A stretch of DNA of 64,000 nt, taken from Apostichopus japonicus (lineage: Eukaryota > Echinodermata > Holothuroidea > Aspidochirotida > Stichopodidae). The notes under the pieces were generated by a model. It was not told where the DNA came from and ran no database searches. It worked only from the letters and a program-made list of their open reading frames with translations. Where the stretch lies: the NCBI RefSeq assembly GCF_037975245.1, contig NC_092573.1, positions 12,980,001 through 13,044,000 of the forward strand, written 5' to 3'. The translations under genes and the position numbers were made by a program. Below, piece by piece: positions 47,201-60,556 of the stretch. Every line of letters begins with the position of its first letter. Position 1 is the first letter of the stretch.

Positions 47201-47491
47201 ATGCTTCTTTTGTACAGTGTAAGGCCACCGCGACATCTTTTCTGACAAGCTTGATGATATTTGTTCTTCGGGAATGTTGTGTCATTACTTAGCCTTTATA
47301 TTATAAACAGTTAAGTGTGGAAACAGCTATGCTCCTGTTAGAACAACTTAACATTTCTTAAATGCTGATTTACTGAGGCAGGCGTTTGAAAGACAGTGTG
47401 ATACAAACAGGTACGGTAACGTCATAAACAATGCCACGAGCTCTCCGTGCATTAAAAACGATCGAAATGTGCGGTATTCATGACGGTACAC
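44217..47491 (+). repeat. Array unit 12
   Basis: 3275 bp. T tract T11-CG-T10-CG-T13-CG-T10, which is class A with the last run one T shorter. Confidence 0.97.
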
Positions 47492-50400
47492 AAAGCAGAT
47501 AATGCGGATACAGCAGACATAGCCGAGAATAAAATCTAGTAGCGTGGAGGATTCAATTATGACATACTAGGACTTTCTACTGGTAAACTTTACTCATTGT
47601 CGAATAAATCTATATCTAATTTCTAGCTTTTGCTCTGTGTTTAACGTATTATGACCAAAACAAATATGAAGTTCACGACAATTCCATCGGACTTGTATAT
47701 TCGTTTAAAAATAGCTCCGTTTCGAATCTAACGCTCCATTGCTATGGTAACATGGTGAATAATAGCCCTGCCGCTAATGGATATGTAGAAGATGACCATC
47801 GGTGGCGCTCTCAACTTCTCGTGCCACGTCTGGCACCTATACAAGAAGTAACCGACATATTACTGGCGCAATCCCGACCGAACATATTTTAACTCTCCTC
47901 AGACAGACTTTTCTACACTGATCCCAGAAAGCATTAAGTGCCGTCAAAATGCCTCAGTTGCCAATAGGTACATGTCCATGACGTAACACTGTTCTCGTTG
48001 TGCAGAAAACTGAAGTCAAAAGTAAGGCATATACTGATAGGCCTAGACTAGGTATACGTTGCAGACTATACATATGCTAACTTCACAGACAGACATACAT
48101 GCATTCAGACAACTTCGGGTAATGTAAAATATCACTAACCGTAATCACGTTATGTTTACTCTGTCTTCAAATGTCGTCCTTTTCTTCTCTGCAACCCCGG
48201 GCCGTCATTGGAGTCGTTCGAACAACTATATTAAGGCGAAGAACGACGTCAAGATATATCCAACGTCTAGACTACACTGCTTGCAATGGAGAGAGAACTG
48301 CCCAGTACAGTACAGTACGTGTTGATATGAACGCCTACAAAATGACAACAAATATTTTCCATTGAAAATCCACTGTGTATGACGGTATAGTAAACACTCG
48401 TATATAGATCAACGCACACGCGCGCACGGAGGTATTATGTACGTACAGCATGCAATGCAGACAAATATTTCGGAGCGCGCGCTTCTGATTTTGTGCTGAT
48501 ATTCTTGTGAGCGCTCTTGTATCACTGTTTGCATGCGCGCACGGACAAGATAGACGTCAGACTATCACGCTGTAGCTACTAAACCTTTACTTACATGTGT
48601 ACAGCAGTAGACTACTGTGATGGTTGCATGCGGCAGTTTAATTTTGTGTGCACAATATGTCAGCATTGTACGGTGGCTTAATAAGGACATAGGAAAGAAA
48701 AACAGTGTCCCCAAATCTCACAATGTTGTCTTTTTATCTCAAACGTTGCCTCTTTTTTTCCCTTCAAAATTTAGATCCAAAAACAAAAGTCCAAAAGTAG
48801 AGACAAAAAGTCCAAATTTTCAGATTTGAGCAGACTTGTTTCCTTTCCTATGTCCCTATTAAGCCACCGTAGTATTGTGACTATTCTATGATCAGAAAAA
48901 CTGTACAAATCTAACGGAATTGCTAATGTTATAATGTTAAGAGACTGGCCTTTATCATCCCTGTAAAGTCAGAACGCGACGGTGTTTATTTCAGTCACGG
49001 TTGGCAGCCCTCTTAGGGTTTTAATCAGGAGCTTTCTATTTTATAGCTGTTGTAGGTGTCGTACCAGAAGTAATCCTTCCATTATCTTACACAGTACTAA
49101 GTCCGTCACGTTTAGGGTCCGCTAAAGTATAGCTAGAAGTTGTCAACTGACAAATCATACCCCCACGTTGATATCTGAGGGCTTGGCCTGCCAGGGTGCA
49201 TGCACATTTCTATATCATGACGCAGTTTAGACTTTGAGCTAGAAGAGGAGCAAGTTGAGCACACTGAACCGTCCGCTCGCACGGAGAAACATATCCAGAT
49301 TAAAACACAGAATTTCTTAACTGTTCTGTGTCACCTCCTTGAATCCTCCTTATTTGCACATCACCTCTACTTTGAATTATGCGCTTCCACATCAAGACAT
49401 TCAAAACGATCGTGGTGACTGGAAATATGCCATAACAAGCATTGCGTTAGGTCATGTTACGTCTCGTGTGTGTCTGTGTGCTTTACTTATCTTTTCGTGT
49501 TTTTTTTTTCGTTTTTTTTTTCGTTTTTTTTTTTCACGGTTAAACTTTTGTGCGAATGTACAATACTCCAATTGGGGCATGGTATGCATTCATATCACAT
49601 TGTTTTGGAACAATCTGGAACTCTAAGTATTATTTCGACCCAAGAATCACCAGGCTGGCGTGGTGGCCTGAACGGTTGGAAGACAGCACTGCGCGTCGGT
49701 GTTTGTTGTCAGGCTGTGTGAATCGCGCCGATCGGATGACAGACACTGCTTTGTTTATAATGGCATCGCCAAGGTGGAATTTTTACACGGGCCTAGGATC
49801 CCAATTCCGTATCCTCCCTTAGTTCGCAAAAGCATCCGGGAGATTACGTTTAGAGTCCGGCCTTCGGGCCAGAAGTGGGCTAGCTGACTTGCAATGGAGG
49901 GCTCACGTCGATTCGGACTGGGTTGATGTTCAACGTTCAGTGAAACCATGGCCTCGATGAGGCGTAATCTCTTGTTAATTTTAGCTTTCTGTCTTCAATT
50001 TTATAATATAATTATATAAATTAATTATTGCCTTTTTTATTCGTCTTTTTCTCGCTTAGTTATCGCATTTTATTCAAGGTTAAATATATGCTCATGTCTG
50101 CCTAGGTTCGACTCCCCGCCGAAGCAATATTTTATTTTATTTTTTTATTATTATTATTAATATTTGGGGTGTTGTTAATATCTGCATGTCTATGCATGGT
50201 GTTTTAAGTTTGTTTCGCTTTGTTTGTCTGTTTTTTTGTTTGTTTTTTTAGGGGGAGGGGGGTGTTTGTCTCTATTTTGGTATTTTGTTTCGCGTAAACA
50301 AAGTAGGTCATTGCAATAATTTTTGCACAACTTGTCAATAGAAACCGATTCGGAACTTAAGACCTGAGTGGTAAATTTGATTTCTGTCTCGCTCGTCGCC

Positions 50401-50751
50401 TTTCACTGGAAATTTGAATGAAAGTATTCATAAGGACGAAAACTGTACCTGCAAAAAGAAATGCTTCTTTTGTACAGTGTAAGGCCACCGCGACATCTTT
50501 TCTGACAAGCTTGATGATATTTGTTCTTCGGGAATGTTGTGTCATTACTTAGCCTTTATATTATAAACAGTTAAGTGTGGAAACAGCTATGCTCCTGTTA
50601 GAACAACTTAACATTTCTTAAATGCTGATTTACTGAGGCAGGCGTTTGAAAGACAGTGTGATACAAACAGGTACGGTAACGTCATAAACAATGCCACGAG
50701 CTCTCCGTGCATTAAAAACGATCGAAATGTGCGGTATTCATGACGGTACAC
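47492..50751 (+). repeat. Array unit 13 (shortest)
   Basis: 3260 bp. T tract 49500-49534 is T10-CG-T10-CG-T11: one block lost and the first run one T shorter. The rest matches the majority. Confidence 0.97.
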
Positions 50752-53700
50752 AAAGCAGATAATGCGGATACAGCAGACATAGCCGAGAATAAAATCTAGT
50801 AGCGTGGAGGATTCAATTATGACATACTAGGACTTTCTACTGGTAAACTTTACTCATTGTCGAATAAATCTATATCTAATTTCTAGCTTTTGCTCTGTGT
50901 TTAACGTATTATGACCAAAACAAATATGAAGTTCACGACAATTCCATCGGACTTGTATATTCGTTTAAAAATAGCTCCGTTTCGAATCTAACGCTCCATT
51001 GCTATGGTAACATGGTGAATAATAGCCCTGCCGCTAATGGATATGTAGAAGATGACCATCGGTGGCGCTCTCAACTTCTCGTGCCACGTCTGGCACCTAT
51101 ACAAGAAGTAACCGACATATTACTGGCGCAATCCCGACCGAACATATTTTAACTCTCCTCAGACAGACTTTTCTACACTGATCCCAGAAAGCATTAAGTG
51201 CCGTCAAAATGCCTCAGTTGCCAATAGGTACATGTCCATGACGTAACACTGTTCTCGTTGTGTAGAAAACTGAAGTCAAAAGTAAGGCATATACTGATAG
51301 GCCTAGACTAGGTATACGTTGCAGACTATACATATGCTAACTTCACAGACAGACATACATGCATTCAGACAACTTCGGGTAATGTAAAATATCACTAACC
51401 GTAATCACGTTATGTTTACTCTGTCTTCAAATGTCGTCCTTTTCTTCTCTGCAACCCCGGGCCGTCATTGGAGTCGTTCGAACAACTATATTAAGGCGAA
51501 GAACGACGTCAAGATATATCCAACGTCTAGACTACACTGCTTGCAATGGAGAGAGAACTGCCCAGTACAGTACAGTACGTGTTGATATGAACGCCTACAA
51601 AATGACAACAAATATTTTCCATTGAAAATCCACTGTGTATGACGGTATAGTAAACACTCGTATATAGATCAACGCACACGCGCGCACGGAGGTATTATGT
51701 ACGTACAGCATGCAATGCAGACAAATATTTCGGAGCGCGCGCTTCTGATTTTGTGCTGATATTCTTGTGAGCGCTCTTGTATCACTGTTTGCATGCGCGC
51801 ACGGACAAGATAGACGTCAGACTATCACGCTGTAGCTACTAAACCTTTACTTACATGTGTACAGCAGTAGACTACTGTGATGGTTGCATGCGGCAGTTTA
51901 ATTTTGTGTGCACAATATGTCAGCATTGTACGGTGGCTTAATAAGGACATAGGAAAGAAAAACAGTGTCCCCAAATCTCACAATGTTGTCTTTTTATCTC
52001 AAACGTTGCCTCTTTTTTTCCCTTCAAAATTTAGATCCAAAAACAAAAGTCCAAAAGTAGAGACAAAAAGTCCAAATTTTCAGATTTGAGCAGACTTGTT
52101 TCCTTTCCTATGTCCCTATTAAGCCACCGTAGTATTGTGACTATTCTATGATCAGAAAAACTGTACAAATCTAACGGAATTGCTAATGTTATAATGTTAA
52201 GAGACTGGCCTTTATCATCCCTGTAAAGTCAGAACGCGACGGTGTTTATTTCAGTCACGGTTGGCAGCCCTCTTAGGGTTTTAATCAGGAGCTTTCTATT
52301 TTATAGCTGTTGTAGGTGTCGTACCAGAAGTAATCCTTCCATTATCTTACACAGTACTAAGTCCGTCACGTTTAGGGTCCGCTAAAGTATAGCTAGAAGT
52401 TGTCAACTGACAAATCATACCCCCACGTTGATATCTGAGGGCTTGGCCTGCCAGGGTGCATGCACATTTCTATATCATGACGCAGTTTAGACTTTGAGCT
52501 AGAAGAGGAGCAAGTTGAGCACACTGAACCGTCCGCTCGCACGGAGAAACATATCCAGATTAAAACACAGAATTTCTTAACTGTTCTGTGTCACCTCCTT
52601 GAATCCTCCTTATTTGCACATCACCTCTACTTTGAATTATGCGCTTCCACATCAAGACATTCAAAACGATCGTGGTGACTGGAAATATGCCATAACAAGC
52701 ATTGCGTTAGGTCATGTTACGTCTCGTGTGTGTCTGTGTGCTTTACTTATCTTTTCGTGTTTTTTTTTTTTCGTTTTTTTTTTTTTCGTTTTTTTTTTTC
52801 ACGGTTAAACTTTTGTGCGAATGTACAATACTCCAATTGGGGCATGGTATGCATTCATATCACATTGTTTTGGAACAATCTGGAACTCTAAGTATTATTT
52901 CGACCCAAGAATCACCAGGCTGGCGTGGTGGCCTGAACGGTTGGAAGACAGCACTGCGCGTCGGTGTTTGTTGTCAGGCTGTGTGAATCGCGCCGATCGG
53001 ATGACAGACACTGCTTTGTTTATAATGGCATCGCCAAGGTGGAATTTTTACACGGGCCTAGGATCCCAATTCCGTATCCTCCCTTAGTTCGCAAAAGCAT
53101 CCGGGAGATTACGTTTAGAGTCCGGCCTTCGGGCCAGAAGTGGGCTAGCTGACTTGCAATGGAGGGCTCACGTCGATTCGGACTGGGTTGATGTTCAACG
53201 TTCAGTGAAACCATGGCCTCGATGAGGCGTAATCTCTTGTTAATTTTAGCTTTCTGTCTTCAATTTTATAATATAATTATATAAATTAATTATTGCCTTT
53301 TTTATTCGTCTTTTTCTCGCTTAGTTATCGCATTTTATTCAAGGTTAAATATATGCTCATGTCTGCCTAGGTTCGACTCCCCGCCGAAGCAATATTTTAT
53401 TTTATTTTTTTATTATTATTATTAATATTTGGGGTGTTGTTAATATCTGCATGTCTATGCATGGTGTTTTAAGTTTGTTTCGCTTTGTTTGTCTGTTTTT
53501 TTGTTTGTTTTTTTAGGGGGAGGGGGGTGTTTGTCTCTATTTTGGTATTTTGTTTCGCGTAAACAAAGTAGGTCATTGCAATAATTTTTGCACAACTTGT
53601 CAATAGAAACCGATTCGGAACTTAAGACCTGAGTGGTAAATTTGATTTCTGTCTCGCTCGTCGCCTTTCACTGGAAATTTGAATGAAAGTATTCATAAGG

Positions 53701-54016
53701 ACGAAAACTGTACCTGCAAAAAGAAATGCTTCTTTTGTACAGTGTAAGGCCACCGCGACATCTTTTCTGACAAGCTTGATGATATTTGTTCTTCGGGAAT
53801 GTTGTGTCATTACTTAGCCTTTATATTATAAACAGTTAAGTGTGGAAACAGCTATGCTCCTGTTAGAACAACTTAACATTTCTTAAATGCTGATTTACTG
53901 AGGCAGGCGTTTGAAAGACAGTGTGATACAAACAGGTACGGTAACGTCATAAACAATGCCACGAGCTCTCCGTGCATTAAAAACGATCGAAATGTGCGGT
54001 ATTCATGACGGTACAC
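50752..54016 (+). repeat. Array unit 14
   Basis: 3265 bp. T tract T12-CG-T13-CG-T11 (class C, shared only with unit 15 next door). Private C to T at 51263. Confidence 0.97.
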
Positions 54017-57000
54017 AAAGCAGATAATGCGGATACAGCAGACATAGCCGAGAATAAAATCTAGTAGCGTGGAGGATTCAATTATGACATACTAGGACTT
54101 TCTACTGGTAAACTTTACTCATTGTCGAATAAATCTATATCTAATTTCTAGCTTTTGCTCTGTGTTTAACGTATTATGACCAAAACAAATATGAAGTTCA
54201 CGACAATTCCATCGGACTTGTATATTCGTTTAAAAATAGCTCCGTTTCGAATCTAACGCTCCATTGCTATGGTAACATGGTGAATAATAGCCCTGCCGCT
54301 AATGGATATGTAGAAGATGACCATCGGTGGCGCTCTCAACTTCTCGTGCCACGTCTGGCACCTATACAAGAAGTAACCGACATATTACTGGCGCAATCCC
54401 GACCGAACATATTTTAACTCTCCTCAGACAGACTTTTCTACACTGATCCCAGAAAGCATTAAGTGCCGTCAAAATGCCTCAGTTGCCAATAGGTACATGT
54501 CCATGACGTAACACTGTTCTCGTTGTGCAGAAAACTGAAGTCAAAAGTAAGGCATATACTGATAGGCCTAGACTAGGTATACGTTGCAGACTATACATAT
54601 GCTAACTTCACAGACAGACATACATGCATTCAGACAACTTCGGGTAATGTAAAATATCACTAACCGTAATCACGTTATGTTTACTCTGTCTTCAAATGTC
54701 GTCCTTTTCTTCTCTGCAACCCCGGGCCGTCATTGGAGTCGTTCGAACAACTATATTAAGGCGAAGAACGACGTCAAGATATATCCAACGTCTAGACTAC
54801 ACTGCTTGCAATGGAGAGAGAACTGCCCAGTACAGTACAGTACGTGTTGATATGAACGCCTACAAAATGACAACAAATATTTTCCATTGAAAATCCACTG
54901 TGTATGACGGTATAGTAAACACTCGTATATAGATCAACGCACACGCGCGCACGGAGGTATTATGTACGTACAGCATGCAATGCAGACAAATATTTCGGAG
55001 CGCGCGCTTCTGATTTTGTGCTGATATTCTTGTGAGCGCTCTTGTATCACTGTTTGCATGCGCGCACGGACAAGATAGACGTCAGACTATCACGCTGTAG
55101 CTACTAAACCTTTACTTACATGTGTACAGCAGTAGACTACTGTGATGGTTGCATGCGGCAGTTTAATTTTGTGTGCACAATATGTCAGCATTGTACGGTG
55201 GCTTAATAAGGACATAGGAAAGAAAAACAGTGTCCCCAAATCTCACAATGTTGTCTTTTTATCTCAAACGTTGCCTCTTTTTTTCCCTTCAAAATTTAGA
55301 TCCAAAAACAAAAGTCCAAAAGTAGAGACAAAAAGTCCAAATTTTCAGATTTGAGCAGACTTGTTTCCTTTCCTATGTCCCTATTAAGCCACCGTAGTAT
55401 TGTGACTATTCTATGATCAGAAAAACTGTACAAATCAAACGGAATTGCTAATGTTATAATGTTAAGAGACTGGCCTTTATCATCCCTGTAAAGTCAGAAC
55501 GCGACGGTGTTTATTTCAGTCACGGTTGGCAGCCCTCTTAGGGTTTTAATCAGGAGCTTTCTATTTTATAGCTGTTGTAGGTGTCGTACCAGAAGTAATC
55601 CTTCCATTATCTTACACAGTACTAAGTCCGTCACGTTTAGGGTCCGCTAAAGTATAGCTAGAAGTTGTCAACTGACAAATCATACCCCCACGTTGATATC
55701 TGAGGGCTTGGCCTGCCAGGGTGCATGCACATTTCTATATCATGACGCAGTTTAGACTTTGAGCTAGAAGAGGAGCAAGTTGAGCACACTGAACCGTCCG
55801 CTCGCACGGAGAAACATATCCAGATTAAAACACAGAATTTCTTAACTGTTCTGTGTCACCTCCTTGAATCCTCCTTATTTGCACATCACCTCTACTTTGA
55901 ATTATGCGCTTCCACATCAAGACATTCAAAACGATCGTGGTGACTGGAAATATGCCATAACAAGCATTGCGTTAGGTCATGTTACGTCTCGTGTGTGTCT
56001 GTGTGCTTTACTTATCTTTTCGTGTTTTTTTTTTTTCGTTTTTTTTTTTTTCGTTTTTTTTTTTCACGGTTAAACTTTTGTGCGAATGTACAATACTCCA
56101 ATTGGGGCATGGTATGCATTCATATCACATTGTTTTGGAACAATCTGGAACTCTAAGTATTATTTCGACCCAAGAATCACCAGGCTGGCGTGGTGGCCTG
56201 AACGGTTGGAAGACAGCACTGCGCGTCGGTGTTTGTTGTCAGGCTGTGTGAATCGCGCCGATCGGATGACAGACACTGCTTTGTTTATAATGGCATCGCC
56301 AAGGTGGAATTTTTACACGGGCCTAGGATCCCAATTCCGTATCCTCCCTTAGTTCGCAAAAGCATCCGGGAGATTACGTTTAGAGTCCGGCCTTCGGGCC
56401 AGAAGTGGGCTAGCTGACTTGCAATGGAGGGCTCACGTCGATTCGGACTGGGTTGATGTTCAACGTTCAGTGAAACCATGGCCTCGATGAGGCGTAATCT
56501 CTTGTTAATTTTAGCTTTCTGTCTTCAATTTTATAATATAATTATATAAATTAATTATTGCCTTTTTTATTCGTCTTTTTCTCGCTTAGTTATCGCATTT
56601 TATTCAAGGTTAAATATATGCTCATGTCTGCCTAGGTTCGACTCCCCGCCGAAGCAATATTTTATTTTATTTTTTTATTATTATTATTAATATTTGGGGT
56701 GTTGTTAATATCTGCATGTCTATGCATGGTGTTTTAAGTTTGTTTCGCTTTGTTTGTCTGTTTTTTTGTTTGTTTTTTTAGGGGGAGGGGGGTGTTTGTC
56801 TCTATTTTGGTATTTTGTTTCGCGTAAACAAAGTAGGTCATTGCAATAATTTTTGCACAACTTGTCAATAGAAACCGATTCGGAACTTAAGACCTGAGTG
56901 GTAAATTTGATTTCTGTCTCGCTCGTCGCCTTTCACTGGAAATTTGAATGAAAGTATTCATAAGGACGAAAACTGTACCTGCAAAAAGAAATGCTTCTTT

Positions 57001-57281
57001 TGTACAGTGTAAGGCCACCGCGACATCTTTTCTGACAAGCTTGATGATATTTGTTCTTCGGGAATGTTGTGTCATTACTTAGCCTTTATATTATAAACAG
57101 TTAAGTGTGGAAACAGCTATGCTCCTGTTAGAACAACTTAACATTTCTTAAATGCTGATTTACTGAGGCAGGCGTTTGAAAGACAGTGTGATACAAACAG
57201 GTACGGTAACGTCATAAACAATGCCACGAGCTCTCCGTGCATTAAAAACGATCGAAATGTGCGGTATTCATGACGGTACAC
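54017..57281 (+). repeat. Array unit 15
   Basis: 3265 bp, T tract class C, the same as unit 14. Private T to A at 55437. The shared rare tract in adjacent units suggests one was copied from the other. Confidence 0.97.
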
Positions 57282-60200
57282 AAAGCAGATAATGCGGATA
57301 CAGCAGACATAGCCGAGAATAAAATCTAGTAGCGTGGAGGATTCAATTATGACATACTAGGACTTTCTACTGGTAAACTTTACTCATTGTCGAATAAATC
57401 TATATCTAATTTCTAGCTTTTGCTCTGTGTTTAACGTATTATGACCAAAACAAATATGAAGTTCACGACAATTCCATCGGACTTGTATATTCGTTTAAAA
57501 ATAGCTCCGTTTCGAATCTAACGCTCCATTGCTATGGTAACATGGTGAATAATAGCCCTGCCGCTAATGGATATGTAGAAGATGACCATCGGTGGCGCTC
57601 TCAACTTCTCGTGCCACGTCTGGCACCTATACAAGAAGTAACCGACATATTACTGGCGCAATCCCGACCGAACATATTTTAACTCTCCTCAGACAGACTT
57701 TTCTACACTGATCCCAGAAAGCATTAAGTGCCGTCAAAATGCCTCAGTTGCCAATAGGTACATGTCCATGACGTAACACTGTTCTCGTTGTGCAGAAAAC
57801 TGAAGTCAAAAGTAAGGCATATACTGATAGGCCTAGACTAGGTATACGTTGCAGACTATACATATGCTAACTTCACAGACAGACATACATGCATTCAGAC
57901 AACTTCGGGTAATGTAAAATATCACTAACCGTAATCACGTTATGTTTACTCTGTCTTCAAATGTCGTCCTTTTCTTCTCTGCACACCGGGCCGTCATTGG
58001 AGTCGTTCGAACAACTATATTAAGGCGAAGAACGACGTCAAGATATATCCAACGTCTAGACTACACTGCTTGCAATGGAGAGAGAACTGCCCAGTACAGT
58101 ACAGTACGTGTTGATATGAACGCCTACAAAATGACAACAAATATTTTCCATTGAAAATCCACTGTGTATGACGGTATAGTAAACACTCGTATATAGATCA
58201 ACGCACACGCGCGCACGGAGGTATTATGTACGTACAGCATGCAATGCAGACAAATATTTCGGAGCGCGCGCTTCTGATTTTGTGCTGATATTCTTGTGAG
58301 CGCTCTTGTATCACTGTTTGCATGCGCGCACGGACAAGATAGACGTCAGACTATCACGCTGTAGCTACTAAACCTTTACTTACATGTGTACAGCAGTAGA
58401 CTACTGTGATGGTTGCATGCGGCAGTTTAATTTTGTGTGCACAATATGTCAGCATTGTACGGTGGCTTAATAAGGACATAGGAAAGAAAAACAGTGTCCC
58501 CAAATCTCACAATGTTGTCTTTTTATCTCAAACGTTGCCTCTTTTTTTCCCTTCAAAATTTAGATCCAAAAACAAAAGTCCAAAAGTAGAGACAAAAAGT
58601 CCAAATTTTCAGATTTGAGCAGACTTGTTTCCTTTCCTATGTCCCTATTAAGCCACCGTAGTATTGTGACTATTCTATGATCAGAAAAACTGTACAAATC
58701 TAACGGAATTGCTAATGTTATAATGTTAAGAGACTGGCCTTTATCATCCCTGTAAAGTCAGAACGCGACGGTGTTTATTTCAGTCACGGTTGGCAGCCCT
58801 CTTAGGGTTTTAATCAGGAGCTTTCTATTTTATAGCTGTTGTAGGTGTCGTACCAGAAGTAATCCTTCCATTATCTTACACAGTACTAAGTCCGTCACGT
58901 TTAGGGTCCGCTAAAGTATAGCTAGAAGTTGTCAACTGACAAATCATACCCCCACGTTGATATCTGAGGGCTTGGCCTGCCAGGGTGCATGCACATTTCT
59001 ATATCATGACGCAGTTTAGACTTTGAGCTAGAAGAGGAGCAAGTTGAGCACACTGAACCGTCCGCTCGCACGGAGAAACATATCCAGATTAAAACACAGA
59101 ATTTCTTAACTGTTCTGTGTCACCTCCTTGAATCCTCCTTATTTGCACATCACCTCTACTTTGAATTATGCGCTTCCACATCAAGACATTCAAAACGATC
59201 GTGGTGACTGGAAATATGCCATAACAAGCATTGCGTTAGGTCATGTTACGTCTCGTGTGTGTCTGTGTGCTTTACTTATCTTTTCGTGTTTTTTTTTTTC
59301 GTTTTTTTTTTCGTTTTTTTTTTTTTCGTTTTTTTTTTTCACGGTTAAACTTTTGTGCGAATGTACAATACTCCAATTGGGGCATGGTATGCATTCATAT
59401 CACATTGTTTTGGAACAATCTGGAACTCTAAGTATTATTTCGACCCAAGAATCACCAGGCTGGCGTGGTGGCCTGAACGGTTGGAAGACAGCACTGCGCG
59501 TCGGTGTTTGTTGTCAGGCTGTGTGAATCGCGCCGATCGGATGACAGACACTGCTTTGTTTATAATGGCATCGCCAAGGTGGAATTTTTACACGGGCCTA
59601 GGATCCCAATTCCGTATCCTCCCTTAGTTCGCAAAAGCATCCGGGAGATTACGTTTAGAGTCCGGCCTTCGGGCCAGAAGTGGGCTAGCTGACTTGCAAT
59701 GGAGGGCTCACGTCGATTCGGACTGGGTTGATGTTCAACGTTCAGTGAAACCATGGCCTCGATGAGGCGTAATCTCTTGTTAATTTTAGCTTTCTGTCTT
59801 CAATTTTATAATATAATTATATAAATTAATTATTGCCTTTTTTATTCGTCTTTTTCTCGCTTAGTTATCGCATTTTATTCAAGGTTAAATATATGCTCAT
59901 GTCTGCCTAGGTTCGACTCCCCGCCGAAGCAATATTTTATTTTATTTTTTTATTATTATTATTAATATTTGGGGTGTTGTTAATATCTGCATGTCTATGC
60001 ATGGTGTTTTAAGTTTGTTTCGCTTTGTTTGTCTGTTTTTTTGTTTGTTTTTTTAGGGGGAGGGGGGTGTTTGTCTCTATTTTGGTATTTTGTTTCGCGT
60101 AAACAAAGTAGGTCATTGCAATAATTTTTGCACAACTTGTCAATAGAAACCGATTCGGAACTTAAGACCTGAGTGGTAAATTTGATTTCTGTCTCGCTCG

Positions 60201-60556
60201 TCGCCTTTCACTGGAAATTTGAATGAAAGTATTCATAAGGACGAAAACTGTACCTGCAAAAAGAAATGCTTCTTTTGTACAGTGTAAGGCCACCGCGACA
60301 TCTTTTCTGACAAGCTTGATGATATTTGTTCTTCGGGAATGTTGTGTCATTACTTAGCCTTTATATTATAAACAGTTAAGTGTGGAAACAGCTATGCTCC
60401 TGTTAGAACAACTTAACATTTCTTAAATGCTGATTTACTGAGGCAGGCGTTTGAAAGACAGTGTGATACAAACAGGTACGGTAACGTCATAAACAATGCC
60501 ACGAGCTCTCCGTGCATTAAAAACGATCGAAATGTGCGGTATTCATGACGGTACAC
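57282..60556 (+). repeat. Array unit 16
   Basis: 3275 bp, T tract class A. At about 57981-57990 it reads GCACACCGGG where all other units read GCAACCCCGGG, a compound change with a net loss of one base. This shifts a short reading frame that is otherwise constant through the array without removing the unit, in line with the unit being non-coding. Confidence 0.97.
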
